The notes beneath the pieces were generated by a model. It worked only from the letters and a program-made list of their open reading frames with translations, was not told where the DNA came from and did no database searches. Source: Psychrobacillus sp044762855 (GTDB taxonomy: Bacteria; Bacillota; Bacilli; Bacillales_A; Planococcaceae). Taken from it: a stretch of DNA of 64,000 bases. Location of the stretch: contig NZ_JBIWFB010000001.1 of NCBI RefSeq assembly GCF_044762855.1, positions 868,001-932,000 of the forward strand. The letters run 5' to 3'. Both the position numbers and the translations under genes were made by a program. Every line of letters begins with the position of its first letter. Positions within the stretch are counted from its first letter, which is position 1. Shown here in pieces: positions 16,503 to 25,739 of this stretch.

Positions 16503-17552
16503 ATGTCATATATATTTCAAGAAAGAGAAACGGTTTCTTTGTTAAAACAATTAGTGGAAATTCCAAGTCCATCAGGTTATACAAAAGAGATCATGGATTT
16601 TATGGAGAATTTATTAAAAGACCTACAAGTTACTTATACTCGAACGAATAAAGGTGCGCTTATCGCTACAATCAAAGGGGAAGACGATTCCAAACATCGA
16701 CTATTGACGGCTCATACAGATACACTAGGGGCAATGGTAAAGGAAGTTAAATCAAGTGGAAGATTAAAACTTTCCATGATCGGTGGTTTCAATTGGAATG
16801 CTGTAGAAGGAGAATACTGCACAATTCATACAGCGAGTGGGAAAAAAATTCGTGGAACGATTTTAATGCATCAAACTACTGTGCATGTCTATAAAAATGC
16901 TGGTGCTTTACCAAGAGATGAACAAAATATGGAAATTCGAGTTGATGAAAAAGTAACGAATGCGGAAGGTACACGAAAACTTGGAATTGAAGTAGGTGAT
17001 TTTGTCTCATTTGATCCTCGTTTTGAAGAGACGGACACTGGATTTATCAAGTCTCGCCATTTAGATGATAAAGCAAGTACTGCTCTACTACTTCAACTGA
17101 TTAAAACATTAAAAGAAAATAATATAGTGCTACCACATACTACCCATTTTTATATTTCTAACAATGAAGAAATCGGATACGGTGGAAATTCAAACATCCC
17201 TGAGCAAACAGTAGAATATATCGCTGTAGATATGGGGGCAATTGGCGATGGTCAAACATCCGATGAATATACTGTTTCTATTTGTGCAAAGGATTCATCA
17301 GGACCATATCATTATGAATTGACTCGTCAATTAGTTGAGCTTTCGAAGCGGGAAAATATTGACTATAAATTAGATATTTACCCTAATTACGGTTCCGATG
17401 CATCTGCTGCTATCCGAGCTGGATTTGATGTGAAGCATGCATTATTTGGACCGGGGATTGAGGCTTCCCATGCCTACGAGCGTACCCATATAGATTCACT
17501 AAAAAATACAGCAGAGCTTTTATACGCATATGTAAACTCAAAAATAAGTTAA
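16503..17552 (+). CDS. M42 family metallo-aminopeptidase
   Basis: 349 residues, a full-length M42 peptidase (YhfE/FrvX group). Metal and catalytic residues are visible in AHTDTLG (near 74-80), RHLDDKAS, NNEEIGYGG, VDMGAI and the late ASHAYERTH. Family members form large dodecameric TET particles in the cytosol and trim peptides from the N-terminus. GGAGGAAC lies upstream of the ATG. It is divergent from the sensor kinase. Confidence 0.92.
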   Translation: MSYIFQERETVSLLKQLVEIPSPSGYTKEIMDFMENLLKDLQVTYTRTNKGALIATIKGEDDSKHRLLTAHTDTLGAMVKEVKSSGRLKLSMIGGFNWNAVEGEYCTIHTASGKKIRGTILMHQTTVHVYKNAGALPRDEQNMEIRVDEKVTNAEGTRKLGIEVGDFVSFDPRFEETDTGFIKSRHLDDKASTALLLQLIKTLKENNIVLPHTTHFYISNNEEIGYGGNSNIPEQTVEYIAVDMGAIGDGQTSDEYTVSICAKDSSGPYHYELTRQLVELSKRENIDYKLDIYPNYGSDASAAIRAGFDVKHALFGPGIEASHAYERTHIDSLKNTAELLYAYVNSKIS

Positions 17553-17580
17553 GAATCGGGTCAAACCGATTCTTTTTTAC
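17551..17580 (+). terminator. Rho-independent terminator
   Basis: AAGAATCGG/CCGATTCTT stem with six T, after the M42 gene. Confidence 0.85.
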
Positions 17581-17640
17581 TTGTTTTTTTTGCCTTAAAT
17601 CCATATGATAAATAAGTGAATAAGAAGGAGATATAACAGA

Positions 17641-19215
17641 ATGGACATAAAAACACAAGATGAAATATTAAAAAGAAGAACCTTTGCAATAATTTCCCAC
17701 CCGGATGCTGGTAAAACAACTATTACGGAAAAGCTTTTATATTTTGGTGGAGCAATTCGTGATGCAGGAACAGTAAAAGGAAAGAAATCAGGGAAATTTG
17801 CAACGTCTGACTGGATGGAAATTGAGAAGCAACGTGGTATTTCCGTTACATCATCCGTAATGCAATTCGATTTTAATGATTGCCGGATTAATATATTAGA
17901 TACACCTGGGCACCAAGACTTCAGTGAAGACACATATCGTACATTAATGGCCGTGGATAGTGCTGTAATGATTGTCGATGCTGCCAAAGGGATAGAAGCA
18001 CAAACGTTAAAGCTTTTTAAAGTTTGTCGTATGCGTGGAATTCCGATTTTCACATTCATTAACAAGCTTGACCGCCAAGGGAAAGAGCCACTAGAGCTAA
18101 TGGAAGAGTTAGAAGAAGTACTAGGGATTCAGTCTTACGCGATGAACTGGCCAATCGGTATGGGTAAAGAGTTTTTAGGAATCTATGATCGCTATAATAA
18201 CCGAATCGAGCAATTCCGTACAGATGAATCTGAACGATTCCTACCATTAGATGAAGAAGGGGAATTAGCAGTCGATCATTCCATGAAACAAACTTCCTAT
18301 TATACACAAGCAATGGAAGATATTATGCTTTTGAATGAAGCAGGAAATGATTTTGATAAAGAAAAAGTACTTGCGGGGGATTTAACACCGGTATTTTTTG
18401 GAAGTGCTCTAACAAATTTCGGAGTACAAACATTTTTAGAAACATACTTACAATTTGCACCGACGCCTCAACCTCGCAGTACGGACAATGAGGAAGAAGT
18501 TAATCCTTTAAATGAAGAGTTTTCAGGTTTCATTTTCAAAATTCAAGCGAATATGAATCCTGCTCACCGAGATCGTATTGCATTCGTTCGAATTGTTTCT
18601 GGTAAATTTGAAAGAGGCATGACAATAACGCTCGCACGTACAGGGAAAACGTTTAAAGTAACACAATCCACTCAATTTTTAGCGGATGACCGTGAAACAG
18701 TCGAAACAGCTGTAGCGGGAGATATTATCGGACTTTACGATGTTGGTAACTATCAAATCGGAGATACAGTAGTAGGTGGGAAAAAAGCATTTAATTATGA
18801 GGCGCTTCCACAATTTACACCTGAGTTATTCGTTAAGGTTACAGCGAAAAACGTATTGAAATCGAAGCACTTCCACAAAGGGATCTTACAATTAGTGCAA
18901 GAAGGTGCGATCCAATATTACAAAACGCTTCACACCGAAGAAGTTATTTTAGGAGCAGTTGGACAGCTGCAGTTTGAAGTGTTCGAGCATCGTATGAAAA
19001 ATGAATACAACGTAGAAGTTCGTATGGAGCCAATCGGATCAAAAGTAGCCCGCTGGATCGAAAACGAAGAAGATGTAAAAGAGTCCATGACTGGTCCAAG
19101 AAGTATGCTAGTTAAAGATCGCTATGATAATTATGTATTCTTATTTGAAAATGAGTTTGCAACACGTTGGTTCCAAGATAAATATGAGCATATAAAATTG
19201 TATAATCTACTGTAA
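17641..19215 (+). CDS. prfC: Peptide chain release factor 3
   Basis: 524 residues, full length. The GTPase recycles RF1/RF2 from the ribosome after peptide release. The P-loop SHPDAGKTTITEKLL, switch II DTPGHQDF, and the guanine motif NKLDR are present, followed by translation factor domains II and III with QLQFEVFEHRM. AGAAGGAGAT lies just before the ATG. It is a single-gene unit with a terminator on each side. Confidence 0.97.
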   Translation: MDIKTQDEILKRRTFAIISHPDAGKTTITEKLLYFGGAIRDAGTVKGKKSGKFATSDWMEIEKQRGISVTSSVMQFDFNDCRINILDTPGHQDFSEDTYRTLMAVDSAVMIVDAAKGIEAQTLKLFKVCRMRGIPIFTFINKLDRQGKEPLELMEELEEVLGIQSYAMNWPIGMGKEFLGIYDRYNNRIEQFRTDESERFLPLDEEGELAVDHSMKQTSYYTQAMEDIMLLNEAGNDFDKEKVLAGDLTPVFFGSALTNFGVQTFLETYLQFAPTPQPRSTDNEEEVNPLNEEFSGFIFKIQANMNPAHRDRIAFVRIVSGKFERGMTITLARTGKTFKVTQSTQFLADDRETVETAVAGDIIGLYDVGNYQIGDTVVGGKKAFNYEALPQFTPELFVKVTAKNVLKSKHFHKGILQLVQEGAIQYYKTLHTEEVILGAVGQLQFEVFEHRMKNEYNVEVRMEPIGSKVARWIENEEDVKESMTGPRSMLVKDRYDNYVFLFENEFATRWFQDKYEHIKLYNLL

Positions 19216-19220
19216 GTAAT

Positions 19221-19252
19221 AAGGCTGCCTTCTAGGAGGTAGTCTTTTTTAT
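19221..19252 (+). terminator. Terminator of prfC
   Basis: GGCTGCCT/AGGTAGTC stem (two G-U pairs) and six T. Confidence 0.75.
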
Positions 19253-19276
19253 GTAATTGGATGGGGGAGTGTTACC

Positions 19277-19515
19277 AATCGCAAGATAGACTTTTAGAAT
19301 CGCAAAATACTCATTGATAATCACAAGATCCACTTTAGGAAACGCAAAATAGACTCCCTGAATCGCAAGATCCGCCCTCAGAATCGCAAGATATCGTCAA
19401 ATCGCAAGATATCCCACTAGAATCGCAAGATACCCAGTGAGAATCACAAGATCCACTTTCGGAATCGCAAAATAGACTCTCTTAATCGCAAGATGACCTC
19501 CCAAAACCGCAAGAT
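19277..19515 (+). repeat. 21-bp-period tract, AATCGCAAGAT core (12 units)
   Basis: Core starts at 19277, 19298, 19319, 19340, 19361, 19382, 19400, 19421, 19442, 19463, 19484 and 19505. All steps are 21 bp except one of 18. The 11-bp core is conserved (single changes to AATCACAAGAT, AATCGCAAAAT, AAACGCAAAAT or AACCGCAAGAT). The remaining 10 bp of most units vary; GATCCACTTT and ATAGACT recur. Both strands contain stops in all long frames, so it is not coding. Confidence 0.95.
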
Positions 19516-19621
19516 CCACTCTACAAACAAAATCCATCTTCATTTTTTATCCATAATAAATTTGAACTCTTTCTTTCCAAAGCATATGATAGTAATAGCA
19601 AATAAGAAGGTGGACGTGCGA

Positions 19622-22600
19622 ATGAATATAAGTAATTTCTCCATAAAAAGACCAGTATTTACAACTGTTATTATGTTCTTGATTATCATTTTAGGTGGAG
19701 TTTCTTTTTTCAAAATACCAACCACACTTATACCTAATTTGAATCCTCCAGTAGCGGTTGTTGTGACGAGTTATCCTGGGGCAAGTCCAGTCGAAGTGAA
19801 TGAAAAAATTACAAAGCCACTTGAAACTTCGTTAAGTACGTTGCCCGGGATTAAATCGATAAAAAGCACTTCTCAGGAAAGTGCCAATTTTATCTTACTG
19901 GAATTTGAATGGTCTACTAACATGGACGACGTCGAGCTGAATGTGATGCAACGTCTAGATATGACGGTATTGCCAGAGGATGCTGCAAAGCCACAGTTTT
20001 TAAAGTTTGATCCTGCCCAATTTCCAGTAATTCAACTAGCCTTAAGTGGTACGAGTTCGGGTGAAGATATTCGTTTAGTAGCTGAAAGACTTGAAAAAGA
20101 TCTCATTAGCACGGAAGGTGTAGCGAGTGTTAATGTATCTGGTGCCATTATAGAAGAAGTGCAAATACAGCTGAATCAGCCTGCTTTAGAAGAAAAAGGG
20201 CTAACTCAGTCAGACATTGTACAACTAATTCGAGCAAATAATGTATCGCTTCCTGGAAACCCAATTGAAACGGCAGATAAAAAAACTCTGACAACTCGAA
20301 TTGTTAGCACACTGACAACGGTCGATGACATAAAAAACTTAGTTATTACTGTAAATCCGCTTGATGGAAAAAAAGTAACGATCGCGGATGTTGCTACAGT
20401 CGAGTTAACCGAACGAGCGCAAAATTCGGATACGAGAGCGAATGATGAACCAGCCGTTCTACTTTCTGTTTTTCAAGAATCTAGTGCAAATACTGCCAGT
20501 GTTTCCAAAGCATTTCAACAAGCGTTGGACGTGCAGCTAGCAAAAGAGTCTTACAAGGACATAAAAGCAAATATTTTATTTGACCAAGGAGATTATGTAA
20601 AGGGAGCGGTCGACAATATTGGGACTAGCCTTATTTCAGGGGCAGTTTTGGCGATGTTTGTATTATTTGTTTTTTTAAGAGGTATTAAGAGCCCAATTAT
20701 TATAGGTGTCGCTATTCCATATTCCGTCATTGTGACATTTGTTTTAATTTACTTTGCTGGTTTCACCTTAAATATTATGACATTAGGTGCATTAGCACTT
20801 GGTATAGGAATGTTGGTAGACAATTCTATAGTGGTAATTGAAAATATCGAAAGGCATTTAGGATTAGGTAAGAAACCAAAAGAGGCAGCTTTAATTGGGA
20901 CGAAAGAGATTGCTAGTGCAATCTTTGCTTCTACTTTAACGACGGTAGCAGTTTTTGTACCAGTTTTATTTTTATCTGGCTTAATAGGTCAAATTTTCAA
21001 GGAATTTGCTTTAACTATTTCGTTTAGTTTGTTTGCTTCTTTAGTTGTGGCACTAACAGTAGTTCCGATGATGGCTAGTAGAATGTTAAAAAAATCAAAA
21101 GGAAATTTAGAAGCGAAAAGACGTCGGTCGAAGGCATATAATAATTTCGAGCGATCCGTCAAATGGGCATTATCCCACCGTGCAATTATTCTTTCGATGA
21201 CCGTTCTTTTATTAGTTACTTCTACATTTGGATTATTCCGTATAGGCACAGAATTTTTACCTGCAACGGACGAAGGTTTTGTAACCATTGTAGTGAGGCT
21301 AGAAAATGGGGCTACTTTAGCTGCTACAGATGAAGTAGTAAAAAGTATAGAGCAACAATTACAAAAAGAAAGTGATGTGGAAGTTTACGTAAGTTTTGTC
21401 GGAGGCAATCAAGAAGGTCAATCAAGAGGGACTTCGATGTCCAATAGAGCGGAAATATACGTAAAAATGATTCCTTTAGAAAAAAGAAAACGTTCAATTT
21501 TTGCATTTGTTGATGAAGTGCAGCCCAAAGTAAAAGAAATCGCCGGAGAAAATGTGGAAGTGAACTTTAATATGCAAACTGCAGCAGGTTCAGCTCCAAA
21601 TTCCATTTCTTTTACAATTTCTTCAGTAGACAATGAACATCTTACTAACGCAGTTCAAGCAATTACAAATGAAGTTGAAAAAATGCCCGGTGTCACTAGT
21701 TTTAGAAACGATTTAACGGAAACAATCGAGGAAGTACAAATTACTATTAAACGAGACGCTGCAACAGAATATGGATTTGCGCCGATTCAAATCGCACAAA
21801 CGGTCAATAATGTAACAAGAGGAGCATTTGCAACGCAAATAATTTCGGAACAAGAAGATGTATATGGTGTTTATGTCCAATATGATGAAGCATTTCGAAG
21901 CAGTGTCGACCAATTGAAACAGTTGAAGCTTAGAACTCCTTCAGGCCAATATATAACCTTACAAGATGTGGCGGATATTGAAATTGCAGAAGGTCCATTA
22001 ACGATTAGACGGGTGGACCAAGCGGGAGCAGTTACTTTTACGATTAAGTATGAAGCGACATATTCTTTAGGAGCAATGTCTGATATGGTGGATGAAGCGA
22101 TTGATGATGCTGCCCTTGCTGATAATGTAATCGTCTCTTTTGGCGGCGATAGAGAGTTATTGGATAATGCGAAAGATGATATGATTTTGGCTGTTTTATT
22201 GGCAGTTGTATTAGTTTATATCGTTATGGCAGCCCAGTTTGAATCATATAAATATCCATTTGTTATTATGTTTACAGTACCGCTAATTACAATTGGCATA
22301 TTCATTGGTCTATTTGCTACGGCTACTCCAATAAGTATTTCAGCAGTTATTGGTATTTTAATATTAGTGGGCATTGTCGTGAATAACGGAATTGTGTTAG
22401 TGGATTATATAAATCTGCGAAAAGCAGAAGGTATGGGATCGTATGATGCAATTACAACATCGGTAAAAGACAGAGTTCGTCCTATATTAATGACTGCGTT
22501 GACGACCATTTTAGGATTAGTTCCGCTCGCTTTAGGGATTGGCGAAGGAACGGAAATCAATCAACCGATGGGTATAACCGTTATCGGTGGTCTCATCAGT

Positions 22601-22696
22601 TCGACGTTTTTAACATTATATGTTGTACCTGTGATTTACAGTTTATTTGATAAAGAAACGAGAAAAAAGGCTTCAACTATTACAAATGTGGATTAA
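19622..22696 (+). CDS. RND superfamily efflux permease (SwrC/AcrB-like)
   Basis: 1024 residues with the AcrB plan: helix 1 (MNISNFSIKRPVFTTVIMF), two large extracellular loops, and two six-helix blocks. GALALGIGMLVDNSIVVIENI is the helix-4 region with the proton-relay aspartate. No membrane-fusion partner is next to it, as with B. subtilis SwrC (YerP), which handles surfactin and other amphiphiles. The ATG at 19622 has GAAGGTGG nine bases upstream. An in-frame ATG at 19493 lies inside the repeat tract and is rejected. The drug or lipid substrate is unknown. Confidence 0.92.
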   Translation: MNISNFSIKRPVFTTVIMFLIIILGGVSFFKIPTTLIPNLNPPVAVVVTSYPGASPVEVNEKITKPLETSLSTLPGIKSIKSTSQESANFILLEFEWSTNMDDVELNVMQRLDMTVLPEDAAKPQFLKFDPAQFPVIQLALSGTSSGEDIRLVAERLEKDLISTEGVASVNVSGAIIEEVQIQLNQPALEEKGLTQSDIVQLIRANNVSLPGNPIETADKKTLTTRIVSTLTTVDDIKNLVITVNPLDGKKVTIADVATVELTERAQNSDTRANDEPAVLLSVFQESSANTASVSKAFQQALDVQLAKESYKDIKANILFDQGDYVKGAVDNIGTSLISGAVLAMFVLFVFLRGIKSPIIIGVAIPYSVIVTFVLIYFAGFTLNIMTLGALALGIGMLVDNSIVVIENIERHLGLGKKPKEAALIGTKEIASAIFASTLTTVAVFVPVLFLSGLIGQIFKEFALTISFSLFASLVVALTVVPMMASRMLKKSKGNLEAKRRRSKAYNNFERSVKWALSHRAIILSMTVLLLVTSTFGLFRIGTEFLPATDEGFVTIVVRLENGATLAATDEVVKSIEQQLQKESDVEVYVSFVGGNQEGQSRGTSMSNRAEIYVKMIPLEKRKRSIFAFVDEVQPKVKEIAGENVEVNFNMQTAAGSAPNSISFTISSVDNEHLTNAVQAITNEVEKMPGVTSFRNDLTETIEEVQITIKRDAATEYGFAPIQIAQTVNNVTRGAFATQIISEQEDVYGVYVQYDEAFRSSVDQLKQLKLRTPSGQYITLQDVADIEIAEGPLTIRRVDQAGAVTFTIKYEATYSLGAMSDMVDEAIDDAALADNVIVSFGGDRELLDNAKDDMILAVLLAVVLVYIVMAAQFESYKYPFVIMFTVPLITIGIFIGLFATATPISISAVIGILILVGIVVNNGIVLVDYINLRKAEGMGSYDAITTSVKDRVRPILMTALTTILGLVPLALGIGEGTEINQPMGITVIGGLISSTFLTLYVVPVIYSLFDKETRKKASTITNVD

Positions 22697-22749
22697 CTAA
22701 AAGTTAAAAGTAAAATTTTATTAACTTGGTGATAAAACATTAGGTGCTT

Positions 22750-22968
22750 ATGAATTGCTTAAAACGAGTTCTATACCATTACCGGTACTTCTTGGAACAA
22801 AAGGGATGCGACTTTTTCCCATCCCTTTCGTATTATTTCGTTAATCGTATGGTAGTCGTTCGTACATCGCACTGCAATAGCTGAGTATCTAAAGTGCCTA
22901 AGCTTTTGAAATAAAAGAATAACCACTTTCCTATTTATACAGTAAGCAGCCAAAGATGCAATTTTTCC
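22750..22968 (+). repeat. Dispersed hairpin element, copy A1
   Basis: About 220 bp similar to 37200-37430 and, inverted, to 25740-25972. Shared parts are a GAATTGCTT..ACCATTACCGG left part, a central hairpin (AAAGGGATG/CATCCCTTT here), an AATCGT..TCGTTC..ATCGCACTGC stretch, and a right end with AATA(G/A)CCACTTTC and GCAGCCAAAGATGCAATTTT. It fills most of the gap between the RND gene and the riboswitch. Confidence 0.85.
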
Positions 22969-23040
22969 ACTTTCCTTGTGTAATCTTAGTGGAGTAAGTT
23001 GGTTAATCAAAAATCCCATCTTACAATTAAGTAATATATG

Positions 23041-23069
23041 TTTACAAATGGAAAAATGGTCTGTATAAT
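23041..23069 (+). promoter_or_regulatory. SigA promoter of the riboswitch-terC unit
   Basis: TTTACA, 17-bp spacer, TATAAT. The predicted transcript start falls about 30 bp before the riboswitch core. Confidence 0.75.
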
Positions 23070-23091
23070 GAATATCATAATAGAATACACT

Positions 23092-23237
23092 TTTGACGTA
23101 CGTCAAAGGGGAGTAGCTATAGGGAAACCTATTTCATAGTCGTCATTACATGGCTTTTGCCATCGGTTATGATAGCAATTATTAAATTTGCTTAGCAAGA
23201 CCTTTGCCTTTTTTTAGGCAAGGGTCTTTTTATTTGC
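23092..23237 (+). ncRNA. yybP-ykoY manganese riboswitch with terminator
   Basis: The conserved segments AAAGGGGAGTAGC (23105-23117), GTCGTCATTAC (23139 on) and GCTTAGCAAGACC (23190-23202) define the yybP-ykoY family, which senses Mn2+. P1 forms between CAAAGG (23104-23109) and CCTTTG (23201-23206). The alternative hairpin GACCTTTGCC/GGCAAGGGTC with a T-run (to 23236) is an intrinsic terminator. Mn2+ should stabilise P1 and allow read-through into the TerC gene. The 5' edge is the perfect 16-bp palindrome TTTGACGTACGTCAAA. Confidence 0.93.
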
Positions 23238-23256
23238 AAAAAAGAGGAGGATATTG

Positions 23257-24048
23257 ATGGATTTAGGAATTTTGTTAGAGTATGGTTGGGTATTACTTGT
23301 ACTAGTTGGGCTAGAAGGATTACTTGCAGCCGATAATGCAGTCGTAATGGCTGTTATGGTAAAACACTTACCAAAAGATAAGCAGAAAAAAGCGTTATTT
23401 TATGGATTACTTGGTGCGTTTGTCTTTAGATTTTTAGCGTTATTTATGATTACTTTCTTAGTGAACATTTGGCAAGTTCAAGCAATCGGTGCAGCTTACT
23501 TGTTATTCATCTCCATTAAGCATATTTACGATCAACGGAAGAGTAATGATGACGATGAATCCAATAGTTTGGAACAAGAAGGTCAAGGAAAAGAGAAAAA
23601 AGGTTCTGGTTTCTGGATGACGGTTTTAAAAGTAGAGCTAGCGGATATCGCTTTCGCAATTGACTCTATGCTTGCAGCAGTTGCGATTGCCGTTACATTA
23701 CCACATGTAAGTAATTACGATATTGGCGGTATTAATGCAGGGCAATTCGCTGTTATGTTCTTTGGTGGTGTAATAGGGCTTATTATTATGCGTTTTGCGG
23801 CACATAAATTTGTTCAATTATTAGAAAAGTATCCTACACTTGAAACAGCAGCATTCTTGATTGTTGGATGGGTAGGGGTTAAACTTGCAGTATTAACACT
23901 TTCACATCCAGGTGTTGGCATACTAGATGAGCATTTCCCACATTCAACAGTATGGAGTATTATATTCTGGACAGTCCTATTTGTAATTGCAATTGGTGGT
24001 TATGTACTAGGAGTAGCTAAATATAAAAATGGGCCAGCAAGTAAATAA
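23257..24048 (+). CDS. TerC family membrane protein, putative Mn2+ exporter (YkoY/MeeY-like)
   Basis: 263 residues with seven predicted helices. The two conserved acidic motifs of TerC are present: GLLAADNAVVMAVMVKHLP near residues 22-40 and ELADIAFAIDSMLAAVA near 130-146. Bacillus TerC proteins under yybP-ykoY control take part in manganese efflux and in loading Mn onto secreted enzymes; that role is inferred here from the riboswitch. The ATG at 23257 is preceded by GAGGAGG with 6-nt spacing; an in-frame TTG at 23254 is too close. Confidence 0.92.
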   Translation: MDLGILLEYGWVLLVLVGLEGLLAADNAVVMAVMVKHLPKDKQKKALFYGLLGAFVFRFLALFMITFLVNIWQVQAIGAAYLLFISIKHIYDQRKSNDDDESNSLEQEGQGKEKKGSGFWMTVLKVELADIAFAIDSMLAAVAIAVTLPHVSNYDIGGINAGQFAVMFFGGVIGLIIMRFAAHKFVQLLEKYPTLETAAFLIVGWVGVKLAVLTLSHPGVGILDEHFPHSTVWSIIFWTVLFVIAIGGYVLGVAKYKNGPASK

Positions 24049-24053
24049 TATAT

Positions 24054-24099
24054 AAAGCATAAAAAGATAGTTTTAACTATCTTTTTATGCTTTTTTTTT
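24054..24099 (+). terminator. Rho-independent terminator
   Basis: GCATAAAAAGATAGTT pairs with AACTATCTTTTTATGC, followed by nine T. Confidence 0.92.
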
Positions 24100-24142
24100 C
24101 TACAATGGGTTAACAAAGAAAGTCTGAAAGGAACTATTATGT

Positions 24143-25495
24143 ATGAAACACTCACCACTAAAACTTAAAACTAAATTTACTCCTGCTCAAGCTATCGTAA
24201 CCTATTATTTTATCGCAATTGCTGTCTCCGTCATGCTGCTTAGTTTACCGGGGGTTCATAGACCAGGGGTATCAGTAAACTTTATAGATAGTCTTTTTAC
24301 AGCAGTAAGTGCAGTAAGTGTTACTGGACTTACAACGATTAGTATTTCAGATACATACAGTGTGTTCGGATATATTGTGATTATTTTTATTTTACAACTT
24401 GGTGGCATCGGAATAATGTCATTGGGAACTTTTATTTGGCTTATTTCCGGTAAAAAAATCGGTTTGAGAGAAAGACAACTCATTATGGTCGATCATAACC
24501 AGCCTACTTTGTCAGGAGTCGTTCACTTAATAAGAGAAATTGTAAAACTGCTTTTAGTTATACAATTAATCGGGGCAATTTTATTAACATTATATTTTAC
24601 CCAGTATTTTGATTCGTTTCAGGAAGCAATGATGCAGGGGATTTTTACTTCGGTATCGGCAACTACGAATGCTGGGCTAGATATTACAGGGCAATCTTTA
24701 CGGCCATATCATAATGATTACTTCATCCAAATTATTACGAGCTTTTTAATCATTTTTGGTGCTATTGGCTTTCCGGTTCTAATAGAAGTAAAAACATTTT
24801 TGAAAAATAAAAATAAAAATTTTCGTTTTTCACTATTTACTAAGCTTACTACGATCACATATGGTATTCTCTTACTATTTGGAACGATTATGATTTTCTT
24901 ACTAGAAATGTTCCACTCTTTTCAAGAAATGTCGTGGCATGAAAAGTTTTTTACTGCCTTTTTTCACTCTGTTTCGACAAGGTCGGCAGGACTTACTACG
25001 ATGGACATAACGAGTTTTAACGAGGGAACGGAATTTTTGATGAGTGCGCTCATGTTTATCGGAGCTTCTCCAAGTTCTGTTGGTGGAGGAATACGTACAA
25101 CGACTTTTGCGGTTGCATTATTGTTTTTGATCAATTTCTCAAGAGGAAAAGACAGTATTCAAATTTTTAACCGAGAAATACAATTAATTGATGTTTTCCG
25201 GGCGTTTGCGGTAATTACACTCGCATTAATAATGGTATTTGTAGCTACTATTTTACTGTCGGTTACAGAACCTGATATACCGGTTACCTCTCTAATATTT
25301 GAAATTACTTCTGCTTTTGGAACTTGCGGTATGTCGCTAGGAATAACAAGTGAGTTGTCGGATATAGGTAAAGTAACAATGATGGTGCTTATGTTTATCG
25401 GTCGGGTAGGCATGCTCTCTTTCTTGTTTTCACTAGGAGGAAAAAGTAATAAAACCAAGTATCAATTCCCTAAAGAACGCGTAATTATTGGGTAA
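24143..25495 (+). CDS. TrkH/KtrB-type K+ uptake channel subunit
   Basis: 450 residues with four M1-P-M2 repeats. The pore-loop sequences are SAVSVTGLTTI, SATTNAGLDIT, STRSAGLTTMDI and SAFGTCGMSLGIT; each carries the expected filter glycine. It should mediate K+ (perhaps Na+-coupled) uptake as KtrB or KtrD. Its regulatory RCK partner (KtrA/KtrC) is not in the window. GAAAGGAAC lies ahead of the ATG. Confidence 0.92.
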   Translation: MKHSPLKLKTKFTPAQAIVTYYFIAIAVSVMLLSLPGVHRPGVSVNFIDSLFTAVSAVSVTGLTTISISDTYSVFGYIVIIFILQLGGIGIMSLGTFIWLISGKKIGLRERQLIMVDHNQPTLSGVVHLIREIVKLLLVIQLIGAILLTLYFTQYFDSFQEAMMQGIFTSVSATTNAGLDITGQSLRPYHNDYFIQIITSFLIIFGAIGFPVLIEVKTFLKNKNKNFRFSLFTKLTTITYGILLLFGTIMIFLLEMFHSFQEMSWHEKFFTAFFHSVSTRSAGLTTMDITSFNEGTEFLMSALMFIGASPSSVGGGIRTTTFAVALLFLINFSRGKDSIQIFNREIQLIDVFRAFAVITLALIMVFVATILLSVTEPDIPVTSLIFEITSAFGTCGMSLGITSELSDIGKVTMMVLMFIGRVGMLSFLFSLGGKSNKTKYQFPKERVIIG

Positions 25496-25548
25496 AAAAA
25501 CAACCGAGCCAACAGTCCTTTAATGGGATGAGTTGCTCGGTTGTTTTA
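25496..25548 (+). terminator. Terminator of the K+ transporter gene
   Basis: ACAACCGAGCcAAC pairs with GTTGCTCGGTTGT; T-run after. Confidence 0.88.
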
Positions 25549-25739
25549 GAGTAAGAAAAGATACCATTTCCGTTGATTTGCTAATTTCTATCATTATAAA
25601 TTCACCACATATGCGCAAGTATCTCATTTTTCATTTGTACATTTTAGGTTGGTTTTGGACGAAATAATTATTACAACATTACCGGTGGCTTAGTGTAGCT
25701 TAAAGTGATTGCCAATGAAAGGCGGAAATATGAAAGAGA

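Noticed and set aside
19277..19515. CRISPR array
   Set aside because: The repeated core is only 11 bp and the variable part 10 bp, far below CRISPR sizes, and no cas gene is near.
19493..19621. N-terminal extension of the RND permease
   Set aside because: It would translate the 21-bp repeat tract and add a region before the conserved first helix. A good ribosome site precedes the ATG at 19622.
22771..23106. Minus-strand protein of 111 residues
   Set aside because: It lies in dispersed element A1 and its frame runs into the riboswitch promoter. Fragments with similar words appear in copies A2 and A3, as expected from a repeat read as protein.
23092..23107. The palindrome as a metal-repressor (MntR/Fur) box
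   Set aside because: TTTGACGTACGTCAAA does not match the MntR or Fur consensus I know; it is kept only as an observation with the riboswitch.
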